From Komagataeibacter sp. FNDCF1 (GTDB taxonomy: Bacteria; Pseudomonadota; Alphaproteobacteria; Acetobacterales; Acetobacteraceae), in contig NZ_JAIWOT010000001.1 in the NCBI RefSeq assembly GCF_021295335.1, positions 1,553,001 to 1,617,000 of the forward strand: DNA of 64,000 nucleotides. Reading direction: 5' to 3'. This document shows, piece after piece, positions 26,432-34,563 of the stretch. Position 1 is the first letter of the stretch, and every line of letters starts with the position of its first letter. The position numbers and the translations under genes are program-made. The notes beneath the pieces are model-generated. The model was not told the origin of the DNA and searched no databases. It was given only the letters and a program-made list of their open reading frames with translations.

Positions 26432-28054
26432 ATGATTCGTCTCGACAGCATCAGCAAGCATAACGGCCAGCGCCTGGTCTTTATCGAGGCATCCGCCGCC
26501 CTGCAGAAGGGGGAAAAGATCGGGCTGGTCGGCCCCAATGGTGCGGGCAAGACCACGCTTTTCCGCATGATCACGGGGCAGGAAGAACCCGATGAGGGCC
26601 AGATCCTGGTTGATCGTGGCACAACCATCGGCTTCTTCAGCCAGGACGTGGGCGAGATGACGGGCCGCAGCGCCGTGGCCGAGGTCATGGAAGGCGCGGG
26701 GGCGGTATCGGAAGTGGCCCGCGAACTCGCCACGCTGGAAAACGCGCTGGCCGACCCCGAGCAGGCCGACCGGCTCGAGGAAATCCTTGAACGCTTTGGC
26801 GAGGTGCAGGCCCGCTTCGAGGAACTGGGCGGCTACGCGCTGGACAGCAGGGCGCGCGAGGTGCTGCATGGCCTGGGTTTCAGCCAGGACATGATGGATG
26901 GGGATGTCAGCCGCCTGTCGGGCGGGTGGAAGATGCGCGTGGCGCTGGGCCGCATCCTGCTCATGCGCCCCGACGTGATGCTGCTGGATGAACCAAGCAA
27001 CCATCTGGATCTGGAAAGCCTGATCTGGCTGGAGCAGTTTCTGGCAGGCTATGACGGCGCGCTGCTCATGACATCGCATGACCGGGCGTTCATGAACCGG
27101 GTCATCAACAAGGTGATCGAGATTGATGGCGGCGGCCTGACCAGTTTCTCGGGTGATTACGAGTTCTATGAACAGCAGCGCGCCCAGAACGAGAAGCAGC
27201 AGCAGGCCCAGTTCGAACGCCAGCAGGCGGCACTGGCCAAGGAAATCAACTTCATCGAACGCTTCAAGGCCCGCGCCTCGCACGCAGCCCAGGTGCAGAG
27301 CCGGGTCAAGAAGCTGGAAAAGATCGACCGCGTGGAGCCCCCCAAGCGGCGGCAGGCGGTCAGCTTCGAGTTCCAGCCCGCCCCCCGCTCGGGCGAGGAC
27401 GTGGTCAGGCTGCGTGGCGTGGACAAGCGTTACGGCAGCCGCGTGATCTACCACGATCTTGACCTGCTGGTGCGCCGCAGGGAACGGTGCTGCATCCTTG
27501 GCGTCAATGGCGCGGGCAAGTCCACCCTGCTCAAGCTGGTAACCGGCACGACCGAACCCGATGCCGGCACGGTCACGCTGGGAGGCAGCGTGAAGATGGG
27601 CTATTTCGCCCAGCACGCCATGGATCTGCTGGATGGCGGCCGCACGGTGTTCGAGACGCTGGACGATGCCTTCCCGCTGGCCAGCCAGGGTTCGCTGCGG
27701 GCGCTTGCGGGCAGCTTCGGGTTTTCGGGCGATGAGGTGGAAAAAAGCTGCCGCGTACTTTCGGGTGGTGAGAAGGCACGGCTGGTCATGGCGCTCATGC
27801 TGTTCGACCCGCCCAATTTTCTGGTGCTGGATGAACCGACCAACCATCTGGACATCGCCACCAAGGAAATGCTGATCACCGCCCTTGCACGGTACGAAGG
27901 CACCATGCTGTTCGTTTCGCATGACCGGCATTTCCTCTCCGCCCTGTCCAACCGGGTGCTGGAACTGACACCGGACGGCATTCACCAGTATGATGGTGGC
28001 TATACGGAATATGTTGCCCGCACCGGGCAGGAAGCACCGGGGCTGCATGCCTGA
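26432..28054 (+). CDS. ABC-F family ATPase
   Basis: 540 aa with two ATP-binding cassettes and no membrane segments. First cassette: Walker A GPNGAGKTT (about residue 35), signature LSGGWKMRVALGR and Walker B LLLDEPSNHLDLES. An inter-domain linker rich in Gln/Glu/Arg follows. Second cassette: GVNGAGKST, LSGGEKARLVMALM and LVLDEPTNHLDI. ABC-F proteins bind the ribosome E site and help clear stalled or difficult translation. The start has AGAGGATCC just upstream. It follows the GST gene on the same strand by about 120 bp. I cannot distinguish EttA/Uup/YheS/YbiT sub-branches. Confidence 0.93.
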   Translation: MIRLDSISKHNGQRLVFIEASAALQKGEKIGLVGPNGAGKTTLFRMITGQEEPDEGQILVDRGTTIGFFSQDVGEMTGRSAVAEVMEGAGAVSEVARELATLENALADPEQADRLEEILERFGEVQARFEELGGYALDSRAREVLHGLGFSQDMMDGDVSRLSGGWKMRVALGRILLMRPDVMLLDEPSNHLDLESLIWLEQFLAGYDGALLMTSHDRAFMNRVINKVIEIDGGGLTSFSGDYEFYEQQRAQNEKQQQAQFERQQAALAKEINFIERFKARASHAAQVQSRVKKLEKIDRVEPPKRRQAVSFEFQPAPRSGEDVVRLRGVDKRYGSRVIYHDLDLLVRRRERCCILGVNGAGKSTLLKLVTGTTEPDAGTVTLGGSVKMGYFAQHAMDLLDGGRTVFETLDDAFPLASQGSLRALAGSFGFSGDEVEKSCRVLSGGEKARLVMALMLFDPPNFLVLDEPTNHLDIATKEMLITALARYEGTMLFVSHDRHFLSALSNRVLELTPDGIHQYDGGYTEYVARTGQEAPGLHA

Positions 28055-28124
28055 ATACAGGCAGGGGGACGGTTCTGGCCGTTATGCAGGAAAATCCTGC
28101 CATGCCTGATGATATCACCTTGAT

Positions 28125-28144
28125 AATACCATAGGGGGGTATAA
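28125..28144. promoter_or_regulatory. candidate CsoR operator before copA
   Basis: ATACC-ATAGGGG-GGTAT: an inverted repeat flanking a G-tract, the typical architecture of CsoR/RcnR operators. It ends 32 bp upstream of the copA start and overlaps the likely -10 element (TATAAC). The csoR gene lies in the same operon. Confidence 0.65.
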
Positions 28145-28175
28145 CGTCCGGACGATGTGCAGACGGAGCGGACCC

Positions 28176-30554
28176 ATGCCCCAGACCCTTGCTTTCCCTG
28201 TTGGCGGCATGTCATGCGCCGCCTGCGCCGCACGTATCGAAAAGGTCCTGAACCGGCAGGCAGGGGTGCATGCCACCGCCAACCTTGCCACCGGGCACGT
28301 GCAGGTGACGCTGGACACACCTGACGCTACACCGGAAAACGTGGTCGCAGCCATCCGCAGGGCCGGATTTACGGTGGGGGAACAGGCCATCGACCTGTCC
28401 ATAACCGGCATGTCATGCGCGGCCTGCGCGGCCCGGATCGAGAAAGTGCTGGGCCGCCTGCCCCTGACACACGTCAGTGTCAATCTTGCCACCGGGCGTG
28501 CGCATGTCGTTTTCGTGCCTGGCGTGACCGATGCCGCAACCCTGATCGCCCGTATTGAAAAGGCGGGCTACGGCGCGAAACCCGTTGAGGATATGCCACA
28601 GGTCGACCCCCGCGCGGCACGCATGCGGGAATGGCGCGCTGCATGCCGCCAGTTTGGCCTGACGCTTGTGCTGTCGCTTCCCTTCTGGGTCCAGATGGTG
28701 CTGATGCTGGCAGGCTCCATGCGCATGATGCCCGGCTGGCTGCAATGGATGCTGGCAACGCCCGTGCAGTTCTACTGCGCGCGGCAGATGTACCAGCGCG
28801 CATGGCATGCGCTGCGCGGTGGCGGGGCGAACATGGATGTACTGGTCGTGCTGGGCACCGGTATCGCCTATGGCTTCAGTGCGGTCGTGATCATGCTGGG
28901 CCTGCGCCAGCCGGTTTACTTCGAGGCCAGTGTCACGATCATCACACTGATCTCGCTGGGCAGGCTCATGGAAAACCGTGCACGGAACCAGACTGGCGCG
29001 GGTCTGGAAAGCCTTCTGCGGCTGCAGCCCCGGCTTGCCCATGTGCAGGTCGGGAATACCGTTGTGGACCGGCCCGTGGCTGATATGCGCGTGGGCGATG
29101 TGTTCCTTGTCCGCCCCGGCGAGAACATTCCGGTCGATGGCACGGTCACGCAGGGCGCATCGGATGTCAACGAAGCCATGCTGACGGGTGAGAGCCTGCC
29201 CGTGCTCAAGCAGCCGGGCAGCACAATCTTTGGCGGCACAACCAATACCACGGGCGCATTGCGCGCAACAGCCACCGGCGTGGGCCGCGACACGGCGCTG
29301 GCCCATATCGTGCGGATGGTGGAGCAGGCCCAGGGGTCGAAGGCCGCGGTGCAGCGGCTGGTGGACAGGATATCCAGCATCTTCGTGCCGACCGTACTGG
29401 CCATCGCGCTTGTGACCCTTTTGGCAGGGTGGTTTGTTACCGGCAATGCGGGGTGGAGCATCGTCTCCGCCGTATCGGTTCTGGTGATCGCCTGCCCGTG
29501 CTCGCTGGGTCTTGCAACGCCTACGGCCATCATGGTGGGCACCGGACTGGGTGCGCGGGCGGGCATCCTGTTCCGCAACGCCGATGCGCTGGAACAGGCA
29601 CAGAAGCTGACCACCCTGATCATGGACAAGACCGGCACGCTGACACAGGGCAGGCCGGATGTGAGCGATGTCCTGCCCATGCCCGGGGTTACGGAACATG
29701 CCCTGCTGGCCACGGCGCATGCGCTGGAACACAATTCCGAACACCCGCTGGCCCGCGCCATCGTGGCGCATGCGCTGGCAGGTGGCGTGGCCGCGGCCCC
29801 CGCAACGGATTTTACCGCCATACCGGGCATGGGGGTTACCGCGCGGATTAGCGGCGTGACGGCGTGCCTTGGCTCACCCCGCTTCCTGGCGGACAGCAAT
29901 GTCGTGCAGGACACCACCCTGACCGACCGGCTGGAACAGGAAGGCAAGACCACGATTGGTGTCGCCATGGATGGGCGGCTCATGGGTTACATCGCCCTGT
30001 CCGACCGGCTGCGCCCCGATGCGGCAGCAACCGTCAGCATGCTCAGGGCCGCCGGGATCAGGGTCATCATGCTGACGGGTGACAACGCGCGTACGGCCCG
30101 GGTGGTGGCCCGCCAGGTGGGGGTGGATGACTACCGCGCGGGCGTGCTGCCAGCCGACAAGGCGCAGGCGGTCACGAAATACCGCGCCGGAAACGCCGTG
30201 GTCGGCATGGTGGGGGATGGGATAAACGACGCCCCCGCGCTGGCGGCGGCGGATGTCGGCTTCGCCATCGGGGGCGGGGCCGCCATTGCGCTGGATACCG
30301 CCGACATCATCCTGATGCGTAGCGAACTGGCCAGTGTGCCGGATGCCATTGCCCTCTCGCGCGCAACGATCGCCAAGATCCGCCAGAACCTGTTCTTTGC
30401 CTTCATCTACAACATTCTCGGCCTGCCGCTGGCGGCTTTCGGGCTGCTCAACCCGATTGTGGCAGGGGCCGCCATGGCCATGAGTTCCGTATCCGTTGTC
30501 TGCAACTCGCTCCTGCTCAACCGCTGGAAACCACGCTCCCGCCCCGTTGCCTGA
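28176..30554 (+). CDS. copA: copper-exporting P1B-type ATPase
   Basis: 792 aa. Two N-terminal heavy-metal domains carry GMSCAACAARIEKVL (about residues 11 and 80). The transmembrane part includes the metal site CPCSLGLATPTA (about 439), the CPC motif of Cu+ ATPases. DKTGTLT (about 484) holds the phosphorylated Asp, HPLARAIV the ATP-binding HP motif, and GDGINDAPALAAADVG (about 678) the hinge. It exports Cu+ from the cytosol to the periplasm, where the oxidase at 31586 can act. The start was chosen because the first metal domain follows directly. A CsoR-type operator sits upstream and csoR follows at 100 bp. Confidence 0.97.
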   Translation: MPQTLAFPVGGMSCAACAARIEKVLNRQAGVHATANLATGHVQVTLDTPDATPENVVAAIRRAGFTVGEQAIDLSITGMSCAACAARIEKVLGRLPLTHVSVNLATGRAHVVFVPGVTDAATLIARIEKAGYGAKPVEDMPQVDPRAARMREWRAACRQFGLTLVLSLPFWVQMVLMLAGSMRMMPGWLQWMLATPVQFYCARQMYQRAWHALRGGGANMDVLVVLGTGIAYGFSAVVIMLGLRQPVYFEASVTIITLISLGRLMENRARNQTGAGLESLLRLQPRLAHVQVGNTVVDRPVADMRVGDVFLVRPGENIPVDGTVTQGASDVNEAMLTGESLPVLKQPGSTIFGGTTNTTGALRATATGVGRDTALAHIVRMVEQAQGSKAAVQRLVDRISSIFVPTVLAIALVTLLAGWFVTGNAGWSIVSAVSVLVIACPCSLGLATPTAIMVGTGLGARAGILFRNADALEQAQKLTTLIMDKTGTLTQGRPDVSDVLPMPGVTEHALLATAHALEHNSEHPLARAIVAHALAGGVAAAPATDFTAIPGMGVTARISGVTACLGSPRFLADSNVVQDTTLTDRLEQEGKTTIGVAMDGRLMGYIALSDRLRPDAAATVSMLRAAGIRVIMLTGDNARTARVVARQVGVDDYRAGVLPADKAQAVTKYRAGNAVVGMVGDGINDAPALAAADVGFAIGGGAAIALDTADIILMRSELASVPDAIALSRATIAKIRQNLFFAFIYNILGLPLAAFGLLNPIVAGAAMAMSSVSVVCNSLLLNRWKPRSRPVA

Positions 30555-30653
30555 ACTCCGGACCGGCGCCGGTTTCACGGCCCGGCGGGCATGCGTGGCA
30601 TTGGCCACCCCAGGCTGGTATCGTGGCCCCGACATGACCCGGAGGAACATTGA

Positions 30654-30995
30654 ATGGCCGATAACCGGCAGGCTGTAGAGGAACCCGCCAACTGCGCGCA
30701 CTGTGCCCCGCCATCCGGCGGGAAAAAGGTCGAACAGCCCAACAAGAAAGCCCTGATCAACCGCATGCGCCGTATCGAAGGCCAGATGGGCGGCGTACGG
30801 AACATGATCGAGGAGGATCGTTACTGCGTTGATATCCTGACCCAGGTCTCGGCCATAAAGGCCGCGCTGGACGGGGTCGCCATCCAGATCCTGTCCAGCC
30901 ACGCCAAAGGCTGCGTGCGCGCCGCAGTACTGGAGGATGGCGGTGATGATGTGATTGAGGAAATGCTGGAAATCGTGCGCAAGCTGATCCGCTGA
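30654..30995 (+). CDS. csoR: copper-sensing repressor, CsoR/FrmR family
   Basis: 113 aa, all-helical. The core has RMRRIEGQMGGVRNMIEEDRYCVDILTQVSAIKAAL and SSHAKGCV, giving the Cys (about 57), His (about 82) and Cys (about 86) Cu+ ligands of CsoR (C-H-C). The first 30 residues hold an extra CAHC pair not typical of the family, a possible additional metal site. Apo-CsoR represses DNA with C/G-tract inverted repeats; copper releases it. It lies 99 bp after copA, between two matching candidate operators (28125-28144 and 31063-31082). Confidence 0.9.
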   Translation: MADNRQAVEEPANCAHCAPPSGGKKVEQPNKKALINRMRRIEGQMGGVRNMIEEDRYCVDILTQVSAIKAALDGVAIQILSSHAKGCVRAAVLEDGGDDVIEEMLEIVRKLIR

Positions 30996-31062
30996 CAGAT
31001 GCGACGGGCCCGTACATGGCACCATACGCGGTTACACCGGCAAAGCCGAGAAAACGCTTTCC

Positions 31063-31082
31063 ATATGCCCCCCATGGGTATT
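31063..31082. promoter_or_regulatory. second candidate CsoR operator before the copper oxidase group
   Basis: The 20-bp site reads ATATG-CCCCCC-ATGGGTATT. On the opposite strand the copA site reads ATACC-CCCC-TATGGTAT, so both share ATA, a C-tract, an ATGG step and GTATT. It is followed at once by TATAAA, a good -10 element, and lies 47 bp upstream of the secreted-protein gene. Confidence 0.55.
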
Positions 31083-31129
31083 ATAAAAACCGTGTTTGCG
31101 CGTGGTCCATCTGTGCACGGGAGCCCTGA

Positions 31130-31507
31130 ATGGTCAGGACACATGGCCGGATCTGGATTGGTCTGCTGGCCTGGCTGCTGGTACAGGCCGGGTTGCTGGT
31201 CGGTTCCATTCCCGTACCGGCGCAGGCCCGCACGCCCCTGATCACCTGTACACAGACCGACGAACCACAATGCATGACGGCGGCGGCCCATGCCACGCAC
31301 ATGGCGCACATGCACCACAGGCAGCCATCGGGCAGCGAGACATGCTGCCATGTCCATGCGGCCACGGATATTCCATCCCCCACCACGCCGTACCTGATTG
31401 CCCGCCCCATTGCGGGTAACGGGGCCTTCATACCCCACAGACAGGTCCAGCCCGCGGGCAGCGACCGGCTGCCCCTGCTGCGCCCGCCAAGGAACCGGAA
31501 CGCATAG
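31130..31507 (+). CDS. small secreted protein rich in His, Met and Cys, copper locus
   Basis: 125 aa. Signal-like start (IGLLAWLLVQAGLLVGS) with probable cleavage after PAQA. The mature part holds HATHMAHMHH, CCHVH and scattered Met/Cys, giving many soft-metal ligands, then a Pro/Arg-rich tail. No family recognised. Its place between csoR and the multicopper oxidase, downstream of a candidate CsoR site, suggests a periplasmic copper buffer or chaperone, but this is inference. Start supported by GGGAG 6 nt upstream. Confidence 0.6.
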   Translation: MVRTHGRIWIGLLAWLLVQAGLLVGSIPVPAQARTPLITCTQTDEPQCMTAAAHATHMAHMHHRQPSGSETCCHVHAATDIPSPTTPYLIARPIAGNGAFIPHRQVQPAGSDRLPLLRPPRNRNA

Positions 31508-31585
31508 GCGCCGCAGGGCACCTTCCATGCCCCCGGTGGCCTGGCGCCACCGGGTTCCTGACCGTTTCACCTCCGGATTTTCCTC

Positions 31586-33526
31586 ATGCATATTCCCACG
31601 CGCATGCGCGGTGGCCTGACACGCCGCCGTTTCGTGACGGGGCTGGGCGCGGGCGGCCTTGTCGCGGCCCTGCCCCGCCTGTCCCATGCCCATGGCGGGC
31701 CCACGGGCATGGTTCCAGCCACATCCCGTGCCGCATGGAACCTGAATGTCGGCCGCACCCGCATCACGATTGATGACAAGACACTCCATGCTCCCTGCAT
31801 CGGGGGGCAGGTCCCCGGCCCCATCCTGCGCTGGCGGGAGGGGGATACGCTTGCCCTGACGGTAACCAATACGCTCAGGGATGAAGATACATCCATCCAC
31901 TGGCACGGCATCCGCCTGCCGTACAACATGGATGGCGTACCGGGGCTGAGCTTTACCGGCATCCCGCCGGGTGAAAGCTTTACCTACCGCTTTCCCGTAA
32001 GCCAGAGCGGAACCTACTGGTACCACAGCCATTCCGGCATGCAGGAGGCACAGGGGCTGTACGGTGCGGTGGTGATCGACCCCCTGCGCCCCGACCCCCA
32101 TGCCTGCGCGCGCGATTACGTGATCGTACTGTCCGAATGGACGGATGTGTCCCCCATGGACATGATCAGCAATCTCAAGATGCAGGATGACTACTATGTC
32201 TTCCGCCAGCGTACGGCAGCCTCCCTTGCGCATGACGCACGGGCGGCGGGCGGCCTGCTGCCTGCGCTAAGGGACCGGCTGGCCTGGTCACGCATGCGCA
32301 TGGCGGCAACCGATATTTCAGATGTGACCGGCATCATCTACACCTATCTCATGAACGGTCATGCCCCGGACATGAACTGGAGCGGACTGTTCCGCCCCGG
32401 CGAGCGGGTACGGCTGCGCTTCATCAATGCATCGTCCATGACCTTTTTCGATATCCGCATACCGGGGCTGGAAATGCTGGTGGTGCAGGCGGACGGCAAC
32501 GAAGTCGAACCCGTGCCGGTGGACGAATTCCGCATCGGGGTGGCGGAAACCTATGACGTGATCGTCCAGCCACGCGAGAACACGGCCTATACCATCTTTG
32601 CCCAGAGCGAGGACCGCACCGGCCATGCCCGCGGCACGCTGGCCCCCCGCCCCGGCATGGTCGGCCCGATCCCGCCCATGGACCCGCGCCCGGTGCGCAC
32701 CATGGTCGATATGGGCATGGGCGACATGAAACCGGGCAGCGGCATGAAGGGCATGGCCATGCCGGACGAAACACCGGGCCACACCATGCAGCACACGGAC
32801 ATGGCGGACATGAAGCCGGACCACGGCATGCAGCATATGGACATGCCGGATACGAAGCCGGACCACGCCACGAAGCCCATGGACATGACGGGCATGAAAC
32901 AGGGCCACGACATGCAGGACATGGACATGTCGGACATGGAAATGGACGACAGCATGCCGGGTATGGACAAGGGACATGCCATGCCTGCGGATACGCCCGT
33001 GCTGGAAATCGATGACCCGGGACCACCGCCACTGAACGTGGAAAACCAGAATGTGGCCCGCATGCCGGTCAACCGCTTGGGCAGCCCCGGCGACGGGCTG
33101 GAGAACAATGGCCGCCGCGTGCTGAATTACCGGCAGCTGCGCGCCACCCGGCCCGGCACGGACCCGCGCCCGCCCACGCGTGAGATCATCCTGCACCTGA
33201 CCGGCAACATGGAACGCTACATATGGGGCTTCAATGGCCGGAAGTTTTCCGAATCCGGGCCAATCCGCCTGAAGCGCAACGAACGGGTGCGCTTTACCCT
33301 GATCAATGACACGATGATGGAACACCCGATCCACCTGCATGGGCTGTGGAGCGAACTGGAAAACGGACAGGGGGATTACCGCCCGTACAAGCACACCATC
33401 ATCTCCCAGCCCGGCTCCCGGCTGAGCTATCTGGTCACCGCCGATGCGCCGGGCATGTGGGCCTATCACTGCCATCTGATGCTACATATGGAACTGGGCA
33501 TGTTCCGCACGGTGATCGTGGAATGA
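31586..33526 (+). CDS. copA: periplasmic multicopper oxidase of copper resistance (PcoA/CopA type)
   Basis: 646 aa. Tat signal RRRFVTGLGAGGLVAALPRLSHAHG. Three cupredoxin domains carry the copper sites: HWHGIRLP (about 108), HSHSG (about 147), HPIHLHGLW (about 579) and HCHLMLHMELGM (about 627). Between domains 2 and 3 (about 371-468) lies a long Met/His/Asp-rich repeat (MDM, HTDM, KPDHGMQHMDM units), much longer than a simple loop and likely to bind Cu+. The enzyme oxidises toxic Cu+ to Cu2+ in the periplasm. It shares a 4-bp ATGA overlap with copB. Symbol copA is the resistance gene, not the ATPase. Confidence 0.92.
   Translation: MHIPTRMRGGLTRRRFVTGLGAGGLVAALPRLSHAHGGPTGMVPATSRAAWNLNVGRTRITIDDKTLHAPCIGGQVPGPILRWREGDTLALTVTNTLRDEDTSIHWHGIRLPYNMDGVPGLSFTGIPPGESFTYRFPVSQSGTYWYHSHSGMQEAQGLYGAVVIDPLRPDPHACARDYVIVLSEWTDVSPMDMISNLKMQDDYYVFRQRTAASLAHDARAAGGLLPALRDRLAWSRMRMAATDISDVTGIIYTYLMNGHAPDMNWSGLFRPGERVRLRFINASSMTFFDIRIPGLEMLVVQADGNEVEPVPVDEFRIGVAETYDVIVQPRENTAYTIFAQSEDRTGHARGTLAPRPGMVGPIPPMDPRPVRTMVDMGMGDMKPGSGMKGMAMPDETPGHTMQHTDMADMKPDHGMQHMDMPDTKPDHATKPMDMTGMKQGHDMQDMDMSDMEMDDSMPGMDKGHAMPADTPVLEIDDPGPPPLNVENQNVARMPVNRLGSPGDGLENNGRRVLNYRQLRATRPGTDPRPPTREIILHLTGNMERYIWGFNGRKFSESGPIRLKRNERVRFTLINDTMMEHPIHLHGLWSELENGQGDYRPYKHTIISQPGSRLSYLVTADAPGMWAYHCHLMLHMELGMFRTVIVE
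32700..32990 (+). repeat. Met/His/Asp-rich degenerate repeat inside the multicopper oxidase
   Basis: Encodes about 97 residues of imperfect units such as HTMQHTDMADMKPDH, GMQHMDMPDTKPDH and ATKPMDMTGMKQGH, each about 14-16 residues. The DNA repeats loosely (ATGGACATG-type words), so unit number may vary between strains. Confidence 0.7.
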
Positions 33527-34410
33527 GGCGCGTGATCCAGATCGTGGCCCTGCTGTCACTGTCATCCGGCATGGGCGCGACCGCACTGGCGCAGCCCACC
33601 AGTCCAGGCAGCACCAGCACCAGCACCAGCACCAGCACCAGCACCAGCACCAGCACCAGCATGGTTGCCACGGGCATGGCCATTCACAAGGGGCCCCGTC
33701 GCGCTCCCGCCTATCATGCCGCCGATGCGCCATCCACCACGCCGGTGGTCTATCTGGGCAACATGAAACCGGTCATGGACCATGCCCGCTACTTCCACGG
33801 CATCATGGATGAACTGGAGGGACGTTATTCCCCCAATGGAACGGACTTCCGCTGGGATGGGGAAGCGTGGTACGGCACCGACTACAATAGAATCTGGCTG
33901 AAATCGGAAGGTACTCTGGAACGGGGGCGGCTGCATGACGGGGATCATGAACTGCTGTACAGCCGGGCAATCTCATCCTATTTCAACCTGCAGGGCGGCG
34001 TGCGCGCGGATATTGATGACGGCCCGACCCGCACATGGGGCGCGCTGGGGGTGCAGGGGCTTGCCCTTTACCAGTTCGAATTCCAGGCCACGGCCTATGT
34101 CAGTGACCGGGGCCGGTTTGCCACCCGGATCGAGGGTTCATATGATTTCCTGCTGACCAACCGGCTGATCCTGCAGCCCCAGGCGGAATTCAACCTCTAT
34201 ACAAAATCCGATCCCGCGCGGCAGGTTGGCGCGGGGCTGTCCGATGTCGATACCGGGCTGCGGCTGCGTTATGAAATATGGCGCAAATTCGCACCCTATG
34301 TTGCCGTATCCTATTCCGGTTACCTGACACAGGCGCGCCGGATCGTGCACGACCAGCATGATGAGACAGGTTCGCTGCGGTTCAGCTTCGGCGTTCGTGG
34401 CTGGTTCTGA
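33523..34410 (+). CDS. copB: copper resistance outer-membrane protein B
   Basis: 295 aa. Signal peptide IQIVALLSLSSGMGATALAQ, then a Ser-Thr repeat tract, then the CopB/PcoB domain with FRWDGEAWYGTDYNRIWLKSEG, ELLYSRAISSYFNLQGG and a C-terminal AFGVRGWF-like end (SFGVRGWF), which fits an outer-membrane beta barrel. It is thought to bind or export copper at the outer membrane, working with the oxidase. The ATG overlaps the oxidase stop (ATGA), so the two are coupled. The N-terminal Met/His-rich region seen in many CopB proteins is replaced here by the Ser-Thr tract. Confidence 0.9.
   Translation: MRRVIQIVALLSLSSGMGATALAQPTSPGSTSTSTSTSTSTSTSTSMVATGMAIHKGPRRAPAYHAADAPSTTPVVYLGNMKPVMDHARYFHGIMDELEGRYSPNGTDFRWDGEAWYGTDYNRIWLKSEGTLERGRLHDGDHELLYSRAISSYFNLQGGVRADIDDGPTRTWGALGVQGLALYQFEFQATAYVSDRGRFATRIEGSYDFLLTNRLILQPQAEFNLYTKSDPARQVGAGLSDVDTGLRLRYEIWRKFAPYVAVSYSGYLTQARRIVHDQHDETGSLRFSFGVRGWF
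33610..33660 (+). repeat. AGCACC hexanucleotide microsatellite in copB
   Basis: 51 bp, 8.5 copies of AGCACC, encoding an alternating Ser-Thr tract right after the signal peptide. Copy-number change would alter linker length but keep the frame. Confidence 0.9.
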
Positions 34411-34563
34411 TACGCCTGCACCACAAGCACGCCCTGCCGGTCCTGCACCGGCAGGGGCCTTGCGGGCATATGCGGGGCGGAAAGGCTGCGCGCCATCAAC
34501 CGAACCGAAAGATTTTCAGGAAATGATGGGTCTGTTCCCCATGCTCCGAAATGGAATTTCCCG

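Noticed and set aside
26375-28048. A 557-codon antisense frame over the ABC-F gene
   Set aside because: The plus strand has two complete ABC cassettes; the antisense translation has no family features.
33610-33660. Phase-variation switch in copB
   Set aside because: The repeat unit is 6 bp, so gain or loss of units cannot shift the reading frame. Length tuning remains possible.
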